Part shown: positions 8,517 to 18,251 of the stretch, in pieces
Position numbering within the stretch: the stretch's first letter is position 1
How the letters are laid out: each line of letters opens with the position of its first letter
Origin: an uncultured Cytophagales bacterium
GTDB lineage: Bacteria > Bacteroidota > Bacteroidia > Cytophagales > Amoebophilaceae
Length of the DNA stretch: 64,000 nt
Direction: 5' to 3'
NCBI GenBank assembly: GCA_946547305.1
Contig: CAMNOX010000003.1
Coordinates: 23,965 to 87,964, forward strand
Program-made: the position numbers and the translations under genes
The notes under the pieces: generated by a model
What the model saw: only the letters and a program-made list of their open reading frames with translations
Told to the model about the DNA's origin: nothing
The model's database searches: none

Positions 8517-9917
8517 ATGAATTTAGAAATAGAAAATATATCAGAAAATGAGTCAACAATAAATTTTGTATTTGAGAAAAAAGATTATATAGAAGAACTA
8601 AAAAATCAAATACATTTCATAAAAAACAACACAAATAGAAATGGTTTCAGAGGCAAAAATACACCAACAGATATATTATTTAGAGAAGCAGGAGTCAATA
8701 TCTTAGATAAAATAATAACAGAAAAGATATCCAATGAATTTAGAAAAATACAGGAAAATAATCAAAAGGAAAACAATATAATATTCGACCCTATATTAAT
8801 AGAAAGTACACTCAATACAAAAAAAACAATACAAAATATTAACGAAATAGGAGATATTAGTTCAAAATTCATCTATTGCCACACAAAAAAAATAGACATC
8901 GAAACGCTTAAAGAAATTTTATCAAATATAACAATTAACAGTCACTATTGCTCTGATATAGATAGTGAAAACCTTGTCAAGATAGCAAGTGAAACTGTAT
9001 TAATTCACTATATCGGCAAAGAAAAAGAAAAATCCACTGAAAACAGTATTATAAAAATGGTAGATGAAGATAATCAAGAACTATTCATTCCATGTATTTG
9101 TAAAATAAACAATGACCAAATAAATCTAAAAAACAAACAAATAAATTATACGATAGAATTAAGCTTCAAAGAAAACCAAATATATTTCAACGAAAGAATA
9201 TTTAATCTAATAAACTACAACTACAAAGTAAAAAAAGAAAAAAACATTTTTAAAATAGTAAGAATATTTACAAGAATAAATGTTGATATCCAAAAAATAA
9301 TTGATGACACATACTATAAATTCGATATAGCAAAAAATAACAAAAATATAAGTTGGATAAATGGATTCTTAAATACAGAAATATCAAATTATAAACCAAA
9401 TATCGACACCGAATACGATAAAATTATAGATTTTCAGAAAATAAGAGACATATCCCTATACCAATGTAATCTCGCCCTTGAAAAAATAACAACACTCGAA
9501 CTAAAGAACTCTATATTAAATAATTTTAACATTGATATCGAAAACTACGCATCTGAAAAAGCAAAAAAAATAATGAATAGATATAATGCTGACATAAAAA
9601 AAACAGTAGAAACAATAATAAAAAATGAAATAATACTCAAAAATATAAAAAACACAATAATAAAAACCTACAATATAACATGCACAAGAGAAGACATCGT
9701 AAACTATATTAACATCTACTCAACTCTAATTCACACAGAAATAAACAATTTAATAACAAAATACTATAGGAATAAAATAAAAAACAAATTTATACTACAA
9801 AAAAATAGTTATGAAGACATAATAATAGAACAGAAAGCAATTTATGAAATAAAAAAATTAATAAATATCGAAAATAAACAAATAAGTTATGATACTTTTA
9901 TAAATATAAATAACTAA
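8517..9917 (+). CDS. tig: Trigger factor (ribosome-associated chaperone)
   Basis: Trigger factor meets nascent chains at the ribosome exit tunnel. The 466-residue protein is highly diverged and Lys/Asn/Ile-rich but keeps the ribosome-docking signature NGFRGKNTP (about residues 42-50; family GFRxGKxP) within the N-terminal domain. The long helical C-terminal region is also as expected. The middle PPIase domain is hard to recognise and may be degenerate. The length is close to Bacteroidota trigger factors (about 450). It lies just upstream of a thioredoxin-like gene (5 bp gap), probably one transcript. Confidence 0.85.
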   Translation: MNLEIENISENESTINFVFEKKDYIEELKNQIHFIKNNTNRNGFRGKNTPTDILFREAGVNILDKIITEKISNEFRKIQENNQKENNIIFDPILIESTLNTKKTIQNINEIGDISSKFIYCHTKKIDIETLKEILSNITINSHYCSDIDSENLVKIASETVLIHYIGKEKEKSTENSIIKMVDEDNQELFIPCICKINNDQINLKNKQINYTIELSFKENQIYFNERIFNLINYNYKVKKEKNIFKIVRIFTRINVDIQKIIDDTYYKFDIAKNNKNISWINGFLNTEISNYKPNIDTEYDKIIDFQKIRDISLYQCNLALEKITTLELKNSILNNFNIDIENYASEKAKKIMNRYNADIKKTVETIIKNEIILKNIKNTIIKTYNITCTREDIVNYINIYSTLIHTEINNLITKYYRNKIKNKFILQKNSYEDIIIEQKAIYEIKKLINIENKQISYDTFININN

Positions 9918-9922
9918 CAACT

Positions 9923-10351
9923 ATGGATTACAAAGAAATACTAGATAACCTTAAGTGTCAAACAAATAATGAAAATACATTTAAAATAAGCGAATGTGGG
10001 CCTAACATATTTATACACTTCTGGGCAACATGGTGCCCTCCTTGTAGAAGCGAAATACCAGAATTACAAAAGATATACAACGAATACAAAAATAATGCAG
10101 ATTTTTTATTCATAAATTGTGATAATAATAAAACAGATATAGATACTTTTATAACAAATAAACAAATATCAATGCCAATTGGATACGATCTTAACAGCGA
10201 AATTGCTAACTTATTCAACATAAGATCAATCCCATCATCATTTTTTATAAAAAGAACACCAAACAAGACCTATAACGTAAAAAACATAGTTGGAGCGATG
10301 GACTATAAGACACTAAAAAATAACTTCGAAGATTTCTTAACACAGTTATAA
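9923..10351 (+). CDS. TlpA-like thioredoxin-fold protein
   Basis: A 142-residue thioredoxin-fold protein with the redox motif WCPPC in IHFWATWCPPCRSEIPEL (about 29-46) and a cis-proline loop IRSIPSSFFI. TlpA/ResA relatives reduce disulfides in the envelope, but no signal peptide or anchor is visible here, so a cytosolic role or a missed upstream leader is possible. It starts 5 bp after the trigger-factor stop. Confidence 0.88.
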   Translation: MDYKEILDNLKCQTNNENTFKISECGPNIFIHFWATWCPPCRSEIPELQKIYNEYKNNADFLFINCDNNKTDIDTFITNKQISMPIGYDLNSEIANLFNIRSIPSSFFIKRTPNKTYNVKNIVGAMDYKTLKNNFEDFLTQL

Positions 10352-10482
10352 GTAACAATTTTAAATTATCAATGGATAAATATACACAAGGGCTAAAATT
10401 AAAAGTAGATTAAACAACTTAAACAAAAAATTTATACTTAAAAGTACATAATACAATAACGATGTTAGAATATTTATAAAAC

Positions 10483-10500
10483 TTGGAAAGTTTTTTGCTA
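10483..10500 (+). promoter_or_regulatory. Putative sigma-54 (-24/-12) promoter of dnaK
   Basis: The element TTGGAAAGTTTTTTGCT has the sigma-54 layout: GG at 10485-10486, exactly 10 nt, then GC at 10497-10498. It lies 25 bp upstream of the dnaK ATG. The same 17-nt string occurs upstream of groES on the other strand, which makes chance unlikely. A sigma-54 gene (18490-19770) is present in the window. Confidence 0.7.
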
Positions 10501-10522
10501 TAACAGAAAAGTACAAATACAT

Positions 10523-12397
10523 ATGGCAAAAGTAATAGGGATAGACCTAGGAACAACAAATTCATGTGTAGCTATAATGGAAGGAAATGAAGCTACAGTT
10601 ATAATAAATAGTGAAGGAAATAAAACAACACCATCTGTGGTAGCATTTACAAAAGACGGTAACAAAGTTGGGAATGTAGCAAAAAGACAAGCTATCACGA
10701 ACCCAAAAAACACTATCTATTCTATAAAAAGACTTATGGGAAAGAACTTTACAGAAGTCTCAAATGAAATAAAAAATTTCCCTTATAAAGTTGAAAATAG
10801 TAGTAGTAATGGATGTTTAGTGAATATAGATGGTAAAACATACACACCACAACAAATATCTGCAATTATATTGCAAAAAATGAAAAAGACTGCAGAGGAT
10901 TATCTAGGCCAAAAAATAACGGAAGCAGTTATAACAGTGCCTGCCTATTTTAATGATACAGAAAGGCAAGCCGTTAGAGAAGCTGGTGCAATATCTGGGT
11001 TAGATGTTAAAAGAATTATAAATGAGCCAACAGCAGCTGCAATAGCTTACGGAATAGACAAAAAGAATAAAAATGAGAAGATTGCTGTATTTGACTTAGG
11101 TGGTGGAACATTTGATATATCTATACTAGAATTAGGTGATGGAGTATTTGAAGTTAAAGCTACAAATGGAGACAAACACCTCGGAGGAGATAATTTCGAT
11201 GAAAAAATAGTTAATTGGTTAACATCTGAGTTTAAAAAAGAAACTGGAATTGATCTAAGTAGTGATACGCAAGCATTACAAAGACTTAAAGATGCTGCAG
11301 AAAAAGCAAAAATAGAACTTTCTAGTGCTACATCGACAGAAATAAACTTACCATATATAACTGCAGATACAAATGGTCCAAAACACTTAATGAAAACTCT
11401 TACAAGAGCACATTTCGAAAATTTATGTAGCGATTTGATAGAAAGATGTACTATCCCTTGCAAGAAATGTATAGAGGATTCAAAGTTCTCAATAAGTGAA
11501 ATAGACGAAGTAATATTAGTTGGAGGATCTACAAGAATACCTGCAATACAAGAACTAGTAAAGAAATTTTTCGGGAAAGAACCAAATAAAAGTGTAAACC
11601 CTGATGAAGTAGTAGCAGTAGGAGCAGCCATACAAGGTGGTATATTAACTGGAGAAGTTAAAGATGTATTACTTCTAGATGTGACATCTCTATCATTTGG
11701 TATCGAAACAATGGGTGGTGTTTTTACTAAATTAGTAGAAGCTAATACAACGATTCCTACTAAAAAATCAGAAGTATTTACAACTGCTGTAGATAACCAA
11801 ACATCAGTAAGTATACATGTATTACAGGGAGAAAGACCAATGGCAAAAGATAATAGGTCGTTAGGAGTATTTAATCTAGATGGAATACCAGCAGCTCCTA
11901 AAGGTGTACCACAAATAGAAGTTACATTTGATATCGACGCCAATGGAATTCTAAATGTTTCTGCAAAGGAAAAAACAACTGGAAAAGAGCAAAAAATAAG
12001 GATAGAAAACTCATCTAACCTTTCAAAGGAAGAAATTGAAAGGATGAAAAAAGAAGCAGAAGAAAACGCAGAGAAAGACAAAAAAGAAAGAGAGGCTGCA
12101 GATAAAATAAATGAAGCAGATAGTATTATCTTTCAGACTGAAAAACAATTAAAAGAGTACGGAGATAAAATTCCTACAGATATTAAAACTAAAATTGAAG
12201 AAGATCTTTCTGCACTAAAGAAAGCAAAAGAAGACAAAAATATAAGTGCAATAGATACTGCTAAAGATAAATTAAATACAGATCTCCAGGCAATATACCA
12301 AGCCATGCAAAATGCACAAAAGGGTACAGCTCAAAACAATTCCTCCAATAGCGAAACAGAAAACACTCAAGAAGCCAGTTGTGAGGAAGTTAAATAA
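10523..12397 (+). CDS. dnaK: Molecular chaperone DnaK (Hsp70)
   Basis: Hsp70 chaperone that folds and protects proteins in an ATP-driven cycle with DnaJ and GrpE. The 624 residues show the full architecture: N-terminal [13 protein letters not shown] phosphate loop, [32 protein letters not shown], the [10 protein letters not shown] substrate-domain start, and a helical lid ending in EEVK preceded by Cys. It carries a sigma-54-like promoter close upstream and a hairpin just downstream. Neither dnaJ nor grpE is in this window. Strand composition is less skewed than in neighbouring genes, as expected for a highly expressed gene. Confidence 0.97.
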   Translation: MAKVIGIDLGTTNSCVAIMEGNEATVIINSEGNKTTPSVVAFTKDGNKVGNVAKRQAITNPKNTIYSIKRLMGKNFTEVSNEIKNFPYKVENSSSNGCLVNIDGKTYTPQQISAIILQKMKKTAEDYLGQKITEAVITVPAYFNDTERQAVREAGAISGLDVKRIINEPTAAAIAYGIDKKNKNEKIAVFDLGGGTFDISILELGDGVFEVKATNGDKHLGGDNFDEKIVNWLTSEFKKETGIDLSSDTQALQRLKDAAEKAKIELSSATSTEINLPYITADTNGPKHLMKTLTRAHFENLCSDLIERCTIPCKKCIEDSKFSISEIDEVILVGGSTRIPAIQELVKKFFGKEPNKSVNPDEVVAVGAAIQGGILTGEVKDVLLLDVTSLSFGIETMGGVFTKLVEANTTIPTKKSEVFTTAVDNQTSVSIHVLQGERPMAKDNRSLGVFNLDGIPAAPKGVPQIEVTFDIDANGILNVSAKEKTTGKEQKIRIENSSNLSKEEIERMKKEAEENAEKDKKEREAADKINEADSIIFQTEKQLKEYGDKIPTDIKTKIEEDLSALKKAKEDKNISAIDTAKDKLNTDLQAIYQAMQNAQKGTAQNNSSNSETENTQEASCEEVK

Positions 12398-12406
12398 ATC
12401 AATAAA

Positions 12407-12426
12407 ACTTCTTCAAATCAAGAAGT
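12407..12426 (+). terminator. Hairpin after dnaK
   Basis: A perfect 7-bp stem ACTTCTT/AAGAAGT with a 6-nt loop lies between the convergent ends of dnaK and the next gene. A strong U-tract is lacking on the dnaK side, so function as a terminator is likely but not certain. Confidence 0.45.
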
Positions 12427-12461
12427 AAACTCTAATTCTTTTCTAATCCTAAATCTTTTTT

Positions 12462-12944
12462 TTATCGGTATTTATTCAAAATATAGACTGAGAAATCAAT
12501 GAAAATCAAAGCTATAAAAATAAACAAAATAATAAATAATAAAACTTTCTCATTTTTATACTTCCTACCATTAAAAAATCCATCACACCATCCTTTATAT
12601 AAATCTAATAATGGAGATATTGTAAAATTTACAACAAAGGCCGACAAAACAGTCCTAGAGCTAATACTAAATCCAGTAATAAAACAAAATATAAGGACCA
12701 TCACACAAAGAGAGATAATTTCATAAATAATTCTCAAAAAACTTTCACTGAGACTTTTATAAAACACCCTCAAGTGATATATGTAAAACCCTATCATAAT
12801 AAATATCCCAACTGTTACATTCCAGGGTCCTTTCAAAACGATAAGATTTAACTCCTCAAAAAAACTAATATATTTAGAAACTATAGCACCAAAAACTGAT
12901 GAAAAAAAAAAACTACTAAAAATAAAAAAAACTCCACTACTCAT
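12462..12944 (-). CDS. Predicted four- to five-helix membrane protein, unknown
   Basis: A 160-residue protein made almost entirely of hydrophobic segments with short polar loops, including a FFNGRKYKNEK loop before the last helix. I recognise no family. Its start lies 2 bp after the stop of the pyrophosphatase gene on the same strand, so the two are almost certainly co-transcribed. Whether it works with the pump is unknown. Confidence 0.7.
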   Translation of the reverse strand: MSSGVFFIFSSFFFSSVFGAIVSKYISFFEELNLIVLKGPWNVTVGIFIMIGFYIYHLRVFYKSLSESFLRIIYEIISLCVMVLIFCFITGFSISSRTVLSAFVVNFTISPLLDLYKGWCDGFFNGRKYKNEKVLLFIILFIFIALIFIDFSVYILNKYR

Positions 12945-12946
12945 AT

Positions 12947-15331
12947 CTACTTACTATAATAACTCTCATACACGTAACCATTTTTATACTTAGTTAACTT
13001 TTCAAAATTGCCATTCTCATCCTCATTAACATACACCTCCGGCTCATCTTTTAATCCCATAACAGCATTTTTAGAACGTTTTTTAGTATTACTCGAAGCA
13101 TAATGCCCATCACTTACATCTTTAGATAATTCACTGAAAACATCCTCAACCTTAACAACTGGTTCACTAGCAACGTTAAAGCTTCCATTATTACTATAAT
13201 TTTTATTAAATTTACCAGAATTCAAAAATGAACCTCCTCTAACACTTTTAAATAACAATGGGAATAAAAGCACAAATATAAAGGATGTAATCTTTAAAAT
13301 TATATTCATAGAAGGTCCAGAAGTATCCTTCAATGGATCACCAACTGTATCTCCAACAACAGCAGATTTATATAACTGTAAAGATTTCTTAGAATACTCT
13401 ACACCATCTATAACAACACATGCCTCAATAGCCTTCTTAACATTATCGAAAGCCCCTCCAACATTAGAATGGAATATACCAAGAAGAACACTGCTTAAAA
13501 ATAATCCAATTAAAAATCCAATAGAAATACTATCATTAAACAAAGTTAAAACCAAAACCGGGAAAATAAATATCACACAAGCAGGTTTAATCATACCACT
13601 AACAGAAGAAACCGTAGAAATAAGAACACATTTACTGTAATCCACTAGATCCCCATTATCAGAATCCACATTTTTAAACTGCCTTCTAACCTCATCAATA
13701 ATTTTCATAGCAGCAGATGCTACAGACTTTATAACCATAGAAGAAAACAAATAAGGAACCATTGCCCCAAATAATAATCCAGAAACCAAGTGAAGATCCA
13801 AATACGAATACTTAATATTCGACACGCCTAAAATACAAGCAAACAATGAAAAAAATGTAAATACCGCAGAAGTAATAGCAAAACTTTTACCTGTAGCAGC
13901 AGTAGTATTACCCAAAGAATCTAATACATCAGTATTTTCTCTAACGTTATTTCCAAATTTACACATTTCAACAATACCTCCAGCATTATCGGCTATAGGA
14001 CCAAAAGCATCAATAGACAAATGTGTTAAGGCCGTAGACATAACAGCAACAGCTGCAAGAGAAACACCATAAAATCCTAAAATACTGTACGCTAACAAAG
14101 CACAAGAAGAATAAATTAAAACAGGAAAGAACAAAGACTCCATTCCTACACATAAACCACTAATAAGATTCGTAGAAGCACCGGCCTTGGACTGTTGAAC
14201 AATACCTTTAACAGGGCAATAATTAGAATCAGTATAATAACGTGTAATAAAACTCACCAAAATAGAAGCAATTAACCCAATCAAAACACAAACATAAACA
14301 CCTGCACCAACATTATTTAACAAAACCCCAAAACATTCAGAGTGTATAGAAGGAAACATATTAAAAACCAAAATAGAACCAATCAAGGCGTTAACAATAG
14401 TAATAGAAAAAACACCTACTCTAAATAATAAACTAACATTGTCAGACTTAATGTACGTAATTGTTTTGTTAATAAAAACAGAAGCCAAAGCCCCGAAAAA
14501 GCAGAACAACAGAGGGAATAATACCAATGAAATATCCAATCCACAAGAATACCCTCCTTTAGACATAATAAATAAAAACACACAAGAAACAACAGTAGAA
14601 ACAAACGATCCCAACAAATCAGAACCCATACCTGCTATATCTCCGACATTATCTCCTACGTTATCAGCAATTACAGCTGGATTTCTAGAGTCATCCTCTG
14701 GAATATTTTTTTCCAATTTCCCAACTAAATCTGCACCAATATCAGCTGCTTTAGTAAATATCCCTCCAGCCACTCTACAAAACAAAGCAACACATTCAAC
14801 ACCCAAAGCAAATAAGACCATATTTGTACAAAAATAGATATCAAAATTCTTGCCAAATATGATATTTAATAAGAATAAAAAACTCAACCCAAATATTCCG
14901 GAGCTAACAACAATAATTCCGATAAGATTTCCACTATTAAAAGACCTATTAAACGCTCCTTTTAAGCTATCCTTGGCCTTAATTGCGACCAATATATTAG
15001 ACCTTGTAGATATCTTCATTGCTACATAACCAGATACCATCGACAAAATAGAACCAAATACAAAGTAAAGGAACCCTACATTATCAATATACAAAGACCC
15101 TACTTTGGTAGATGCTATAAACATAATCAATAATGCAAGAAACAATACAAAAAAAGATAAATACTTATACAAACAACTCAAGAATGCCGATGCACCTTCA
15201 GCAATTTTGTCAGACACAAACCGTGCTTTCTCCTCAACACTCCCAACGCGACCAAGTTTTAAATAAGAAAAAAAAACATACCCCAACAAGAATGAGCTAC
15301 CAAGTACGATTAATAAACATAATGAAAGCAT
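12947..15331 (-). CDS. hppA: Membrane-bound ion-translocating pyrophosphatase, K+-dependent type
   Basis: This pump hydrolyses pyrophosphate to move H+ and/or Na+ across the membrane. The 794-residue sequence has about 16 hydrophobic helices and the core site: ADIGADLVGKLE, EDDSRNPAVIADNVGDNVGD (about 213-232, metal/PPi binding Asp residues), and GDTVGDPLKDTSGPS near the C-terminus. The GNTTAATGKS motif (about 474-483) has Ala where K+-independent enzymes have Lys, so it should be K+-dependent; whether it moves Na+, H+ or both cannot be read safely by eye. About 100 extra polar residues follow the last helix, which is unusual. It would save ATP by using biosynthetic PPi. Confidence 0.95.
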   Translation of the reverse strand: MLSLCLLIVLGSSFLLGYVFFSYLKLGRVGSVEEKARFVSDKIAEGASAFLSCLYKYLSFFVLFLALLIMFIASTKVGSLYIDNVGFLYFVFGSILSMVSGYVAMKISTRSNILVAIKAKDSLKGAFNRSFNSGNLIGIIVVSSGIFGLSFLFLLNIIFGKNFDIYFCTNMVLFALGVECVALFCRVAGGIFTKAADIGADLVGKLEKNIPEDDSRNPAVIADNVGDNVGDIAGMGSDLLGSFVSTVVSCVFLFIMSKGGYSCGLDISLVLFPLLFCFFGALASVFINKTITYIKSDNVSLLFRVGVFSITIVNALIGSILVFNMFPSIHSECFGVLLNNVGAGVYVCVLIGLIASILVSFITRYYTDSNYCPVKGIVQQSKAGASTNLISGLCVGMESLFFPVLIYSSCALLAYSILGFYGVSLAAVAVMSTALTHLSIDAFGPIADNAGGIVEMCKFGNNVRENTDVLDSLGNTTAATGKSFAITSAVFTFFSLFACILGVSNIKYSYLDLHLVSGLLFGAMVPYLFSSMVIKSVASAAMKIIDEVRRQFKNVDSDNGDLVDYSKCVLISTVSSVSGMIKPACVIFIFPVLVLTLFNDSISIGFLIGLFLSSVLLGIFHSNVGGAFDNVKKAIEACVVIDGVEYSKKSLQLYKSAVVGDTVGDPLKDTSGPSMNIILKITSFIFVLLFPLLFKSVRGGSFLNSGKFNKNYSNNGSFNVASEPVVKVEDVFSELSKDVSDGHYASSNTKKRSKNAVMGLKDEPEVYVNEDENGNFEKLTKYKNGYVYESYYSK

Positions 15332-15485
15332 ACCTACTTTGAGTATAAAAAAAATATGTAAAATAAAAAAGTAAAAAAAATAAAAAATATTAAAACATTA
15401 TAAATTCTCAAAAAAAGCAATTAATATCTCAAAAAAAATACGAATTAGAATATCAAAGAATACACAAATTCAAAAAAAACATACC

Positions 15486-16595
15486 TTAGTCATTTTTTAA
15501 TGTTATACTAGCTTTTAAAAACAATTCAATATCTCCATTCAAGACACCATCAACGTCAGTACACTCAAGGCCTGACATATGATCCTTAACCATTTTATAT
15601 GGGTGTAAAACATAACTCCTAGTTTGAAAACCAAAGTTTATATCCTTCTTATTTTTTTCATTTTCAATTTTTTGCTTATTTCTTTTATCAACTTCAATTT
15701 GATATAGCTTAGATTTTAAAATTAACATTGCTTTTTCCTTATTGCTATATTGAAACCTCTCCTCCTGGCATTCAACAACCAATCCTGATGGAATATGTCT
15801 TAATCTGACAGCAGACTCAACTTTATTTACATTCTGTCCACCAGCACCACTAGATCTATATGTTTCACATATAATATCAGATGGTTTTATTTCAATATTA
15901 ATAGTATCATCAACTAAAGGACAAACGCCTACAGAACAAAAAGACGTCTGCCTTTTTCCTGCTGCGTTAAATGGCGAAATTCGAACCAGTCTATGTATGC
16001 CAGTTTCATGTTTTAAATAGCCATAGATATAAGGTCCATCAATTTCAATTATACCTTTTTTAATTCCCGCCTGGTCCCCTTTCTGATAACAGATACTTCT
16101 AACCTTATATTTGTTTTTTTCTGCCCACAGAACATACATTCTCAACAACATATCTCCCCAATCCTGACTGTCGACACCTCCTGCCCCAGGATTTATTTCT
16201 AAAATAGCACTATTCCTGTCCAGTTCTGCGTCAAAGAAACTCTTCAACTCAAAATCTTCTAGTATTTTTTTTAAAGCCCCTATCTCTTTTCCCACTTCCT
16301 CATCACTGATCTCTCTATCTTCAAACAATTGAGCGATAATTGAGATATCACTACATTTTTCATCAAGTTCATTAAAGTCACGTATGATTTTATTCAGTTC
16401 ACTTTTTCTCTTAAAAACCTTTTCCACATTTTTTCTATCATCCCAAAATGTACTTGATTGCTCCAACTTTTCAATATCTTCCAACTCTGATATTAAACTA
16501 TCGTATTTAAAAAAATTTTTTAATTTCTTAATCCTATCTTCAAAAACCCTAATATCTTCCTCAATCCTCACAATAAAATAAATATTACAGAACAC
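15486..16595 (-). CDS. prfB: Peptide chain release factor 2
   Basis: RF2 ends translation at UGA and UAA. The 369-residue reading has the stop-codon recognition motif SPF (about 206-208) and the catalytic GGQ (252-254) in [16 protein letters not shown]. Length and order fit RF2. The in-frame stop and slippery codon used for autoregulatory +1 frameshifting in many RF2 genes is absent: the equivalent N-terminal stretch LKNFFKYD is read straight through. The outermost start is a GTG at 16593-16595; a second GTG eight codons in is also possible. A 99-codon gene lies 27 bp upstream on the same strand. Confidence 0.95.
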   Translation of the reverse strand: MFCNIYFIVRIEEDIRVFEDRIKKLKNFFKYDSLISELEDIEKLEQSSTFWDDRKNVEKVFKRKSELNKIIRDFNELDEKCSDISIIAQLFEDREISDEEVGKEIGALKKILEDFELKSFFDAELDRNSAILEINPGAGGVDSQDWGDMLLRMYVLWAEKNKYKVRSICYQKGDQAGIKKGIIEIDGPYIYGYLKHETGIHRLVRISPFNAAGKRQTSFCSVGVCPLVDDTINIEIKPSDIICETYRSSGAGGQNVNKVESAVRLRHIPSGLVVECQEERFQYSNKEKAMLILKSKLYQIEVDKRNKQKIENEKNKKDINFGFQTRSYVLHPYKMVKDHMSGLECTDVDGVLNGDIELFLKASITLKND

Positions 16596-16622
16596 TAAAA
16601 TTCTAAGGTAAACTAATAACCT

Positions 16623-16922
16623 CTACAATTTGATATAACATTTTATCTTTTCAATAAACTCATTCAGCATCCTAATCCTAGTAGAACAAATATCTAATAA
16701 ACTATATGTCCTTTCTATATTACCTAATTCGTCAAGTCCTAAATCACTATCTAACATATTATCCAGAAGAGACTTCATTTTATTATATTCATTTTTCTCA
16801 TTCTTTAATAAATTTTCCAAAATATTTAATATTTCCTCATATCTACCATCTAAGATGAGTTTTTTAAACTCATTATCAAATAAAAAAATATCATCGTAAA
16901 TGTCTATAAAATCGGAATCCAT
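16623..16922 (-). CDS. Small helical protein, unknown
   Basis: A 99-residue acidic, strongly helical protein (heptad-like Leu/Ile spacing, for example EEILNILENLLKNEKNEY). No family recognised. It sits between the zinc-ribbon gene (10 bp gap) and prfB (27 bp gap), so it is probably part of a three-gene transcript. Its real coding nature is supported by operon spacing and a clean ATG. Confidence 0.65.
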   Translation of the reverse strand: MDSDFIDIYDDIFLFDNEFKKLILDGRYEEILNILENLLKNEKNEYNKMKSLLDNMLDSDLGLDELGNIERTYSLLDICSTRIRMLNEFIEKIKCYIKL

Positions 16923-16932
16923 CGCTATATAT

Positions 16933-17625
16933 TTAACTTTTTATAACATCAACAAGGAAACACCCACATATTTCACACATGATATACTCCTTTAACTTTA
17001 ATACATCTATCTCATTTTGTACAGGAACAGCTATATTACAATTTTCGCAAAAACCATTAACTATTGCCGCCACAGGATACTTATACATATTTTTCTCAAA
17101 ATTTTCAACAATCTGATTGTACTTGCAAAGAACACCGCTATTAAGCATTTCCTTAATATAATTCACAGACTTATACAAGTCTACTACCACAGCATTCTCA
17201 TTGTTCTCAGCAAACTTATCTGAATCATCAACATTGAAAAGATTAGACAATCTTAAAATACTACTATTAATCCCTTCTATGTCCTTATCATATTCTATCA
17301 AATCTTTTTCATATTCTGAAATTTTCTTTTCAGACAACATTATCTTCAATTTTAGAACCTCCAAATCATCTTCAGAGATTGAATCATTAGTCTTTATTAA
17401 ATTATTAAACTCATAAATCTTGCGGTTCTCAGCCTCTATTGCCTTCTTTACGTTTTCACCTTTTAGAATAATACCTTCCTTCTCTTCTCGTAGCTTCTCT
17501 TTCTTCATAAAGTATAACTGTCTAATGCCAGATAAATCACTGCTTAATGTATTATTTATTTCAATATTTAACATCCGCAACTTCCTAAGGAGCAAAACAT
17601 TTTTTTCGATAAAGCTAGAATCCAT
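16933..17625 (-). CDS. C4-type zinc-ribbon coiled-coil protein (zf-RING_7/CdsZ-like)
   Basis: A 230-residue protein with a long N-terminal coiled coil and a C-terminal zinc ribbon whose ligands are C193, C196, C217 and C220 (CENC...CEIC). This layout matches the PF02591 family found in Bacteroidota, Chlamydiae and others; chlamydial CdsZ is a member. The family is variously linked to nucleic-acid binding or secretion, without a firm role here. It is the first gene of a probable operon with the small helical gene and prfB. Confidence 0.8.
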   Translation of the reverse strand: MDSSFIEKNVLLLRKLRMLNIEINNTLSSDLSGIRQLYFMKKEKLREEKEGIILKGENVKKAIEAENRKIYEFNNLIKTNDSISEDDLEVLKLKIMLSEKKISEYEKDLIEYDKDIEGINSSILRLSNLFNVDDSDKFAENNENAVVVDLYKSVNYIKEMLNSGVLCKYNQIVENFEKNMYKYPVAAIVNGFCENCNIAVPVQNEIDVLKLKEYIMCEICGCFLVDVIKS

Positions 17626-17691
17626 CTTTTAATGTTAATATATTTTATTCAAAAGATTACAAATAAATAATAATATTAAAAACACACAAGG

Positions 17692-17764
17692 AGCCTTCTA
17701 CCGGAATCGAACCAGTAACCACTTGTTTACAAAACAAGTGCTCTACCTATTGAGCTAAGAAGGC
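17692..17764 (-). tRNA. tRNA-Thr(TGT)
   Basis: Minus-strand acceptor GCCTTCT/AGAAGGC, D stem GCTC/GAGC, anticodon arm CTTGT-TTTGTAA-ACAAG with anticodon TGT, T arm ACTGG-TTCGATT-CCGGT. No encoded CCA. It is 2 bp from the next tRNA. Confidence 0.94.
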
Positions 17765-17766
17765 AG

Positions 17767-17838
17767 AGCCTCTTATCGGGCTTGAACCAATACTCTTCTG
17801 ATTACGAAACAGACGCTTTACCATTAAGCTAAAGAGGC
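17767..17838 (-). tRNA. tRNA-Thr(CGT)
   Basis: Minus-strand acceptor GCCTCTT/AAGAGGC, anticodon arm TCTGT-TTCGTAA-TCAGA with anticodon CGT, T arm ATTGG-TTCAAGC-CCGAT. Its first base is also the last base of the stop codon of the upstream DUF3127 gene. The two tRNA-Thr species form a pair and probably share that gene's transcript. Confidence 0.9.
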
Positions 17839-18251
17839 TAAAAACTTAAGTCATCCTCCTCATCTGCGTCTTCTTCACTGTTAATTCCACCCTTAGAAAC
17901 ACCTAGGTCTTCAATATTGTTTTCCGAATTTTGAGTTTCTGAGTTGCCAACTCTAGGTTTTGTAACCCTCCAGGCCTGCAGAGTAACAAAAACTCTATCC
18001 TCCATCCCTTCTTTTTTATATTCTTTACACCTTACGTTAAAAAATACTTCAATAAAATCTCCAACAGCAAATGACTCTATCAAACTTGTGTTGTCTCCTG
18101 TTAAATCAAAGAAATAATAGTCAGATCCTCTTCCATTAAAATTGTTTGTACTATCTTCAACTACAAAAGTTCTTTTTTTAAAAGTATCATTTATTATTTT
18201 TTCGTCATATACTTTTGATAATATTCCTCGCAATTTAAAATACAAGCTCAT
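17838..18251 (-). CDS. DUF3127 OB-fold protein with SSB-like acidic tail
   Basis: A 137-residue protein that I match to the Bacteroidota DUF3127 family: an OB-fold-like N-terminal domain (LYFKLRGILSKVYDEKI, then FFDLTGD, VGDFIEVFFNVRCKEYK and VTLQAWRV) and an acidic tail ending EEDDLSF. The tail resembles the protein-docking tail of single-strand DNA-binding proteins (DDLPF/DDIPF), which suggests a role at replication forks. It starts beside the putative origin, reading away from it, and its stop touches tRNA-Thr. Confidence 0.82.
   Translation of the reverse strand: MSLYFKLRGILSKVYDEKIINDTFKKRTFVVEDSTNNFNGRGSDYYFFDLTGDNTSLIESFAVGDFIEVFFNVRCKEYKKEGMEDRVFVTLQAWRVTKPRVGNSETQNSENNIEDLGVSKGGINSEEDADEEDDLSF

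Noticed and set aside
11047..12081. Long open frame on the minus strand inside dnaK
   Set aside because: Shadow of a highly conserved plus-strand gene; the translation has no family features.
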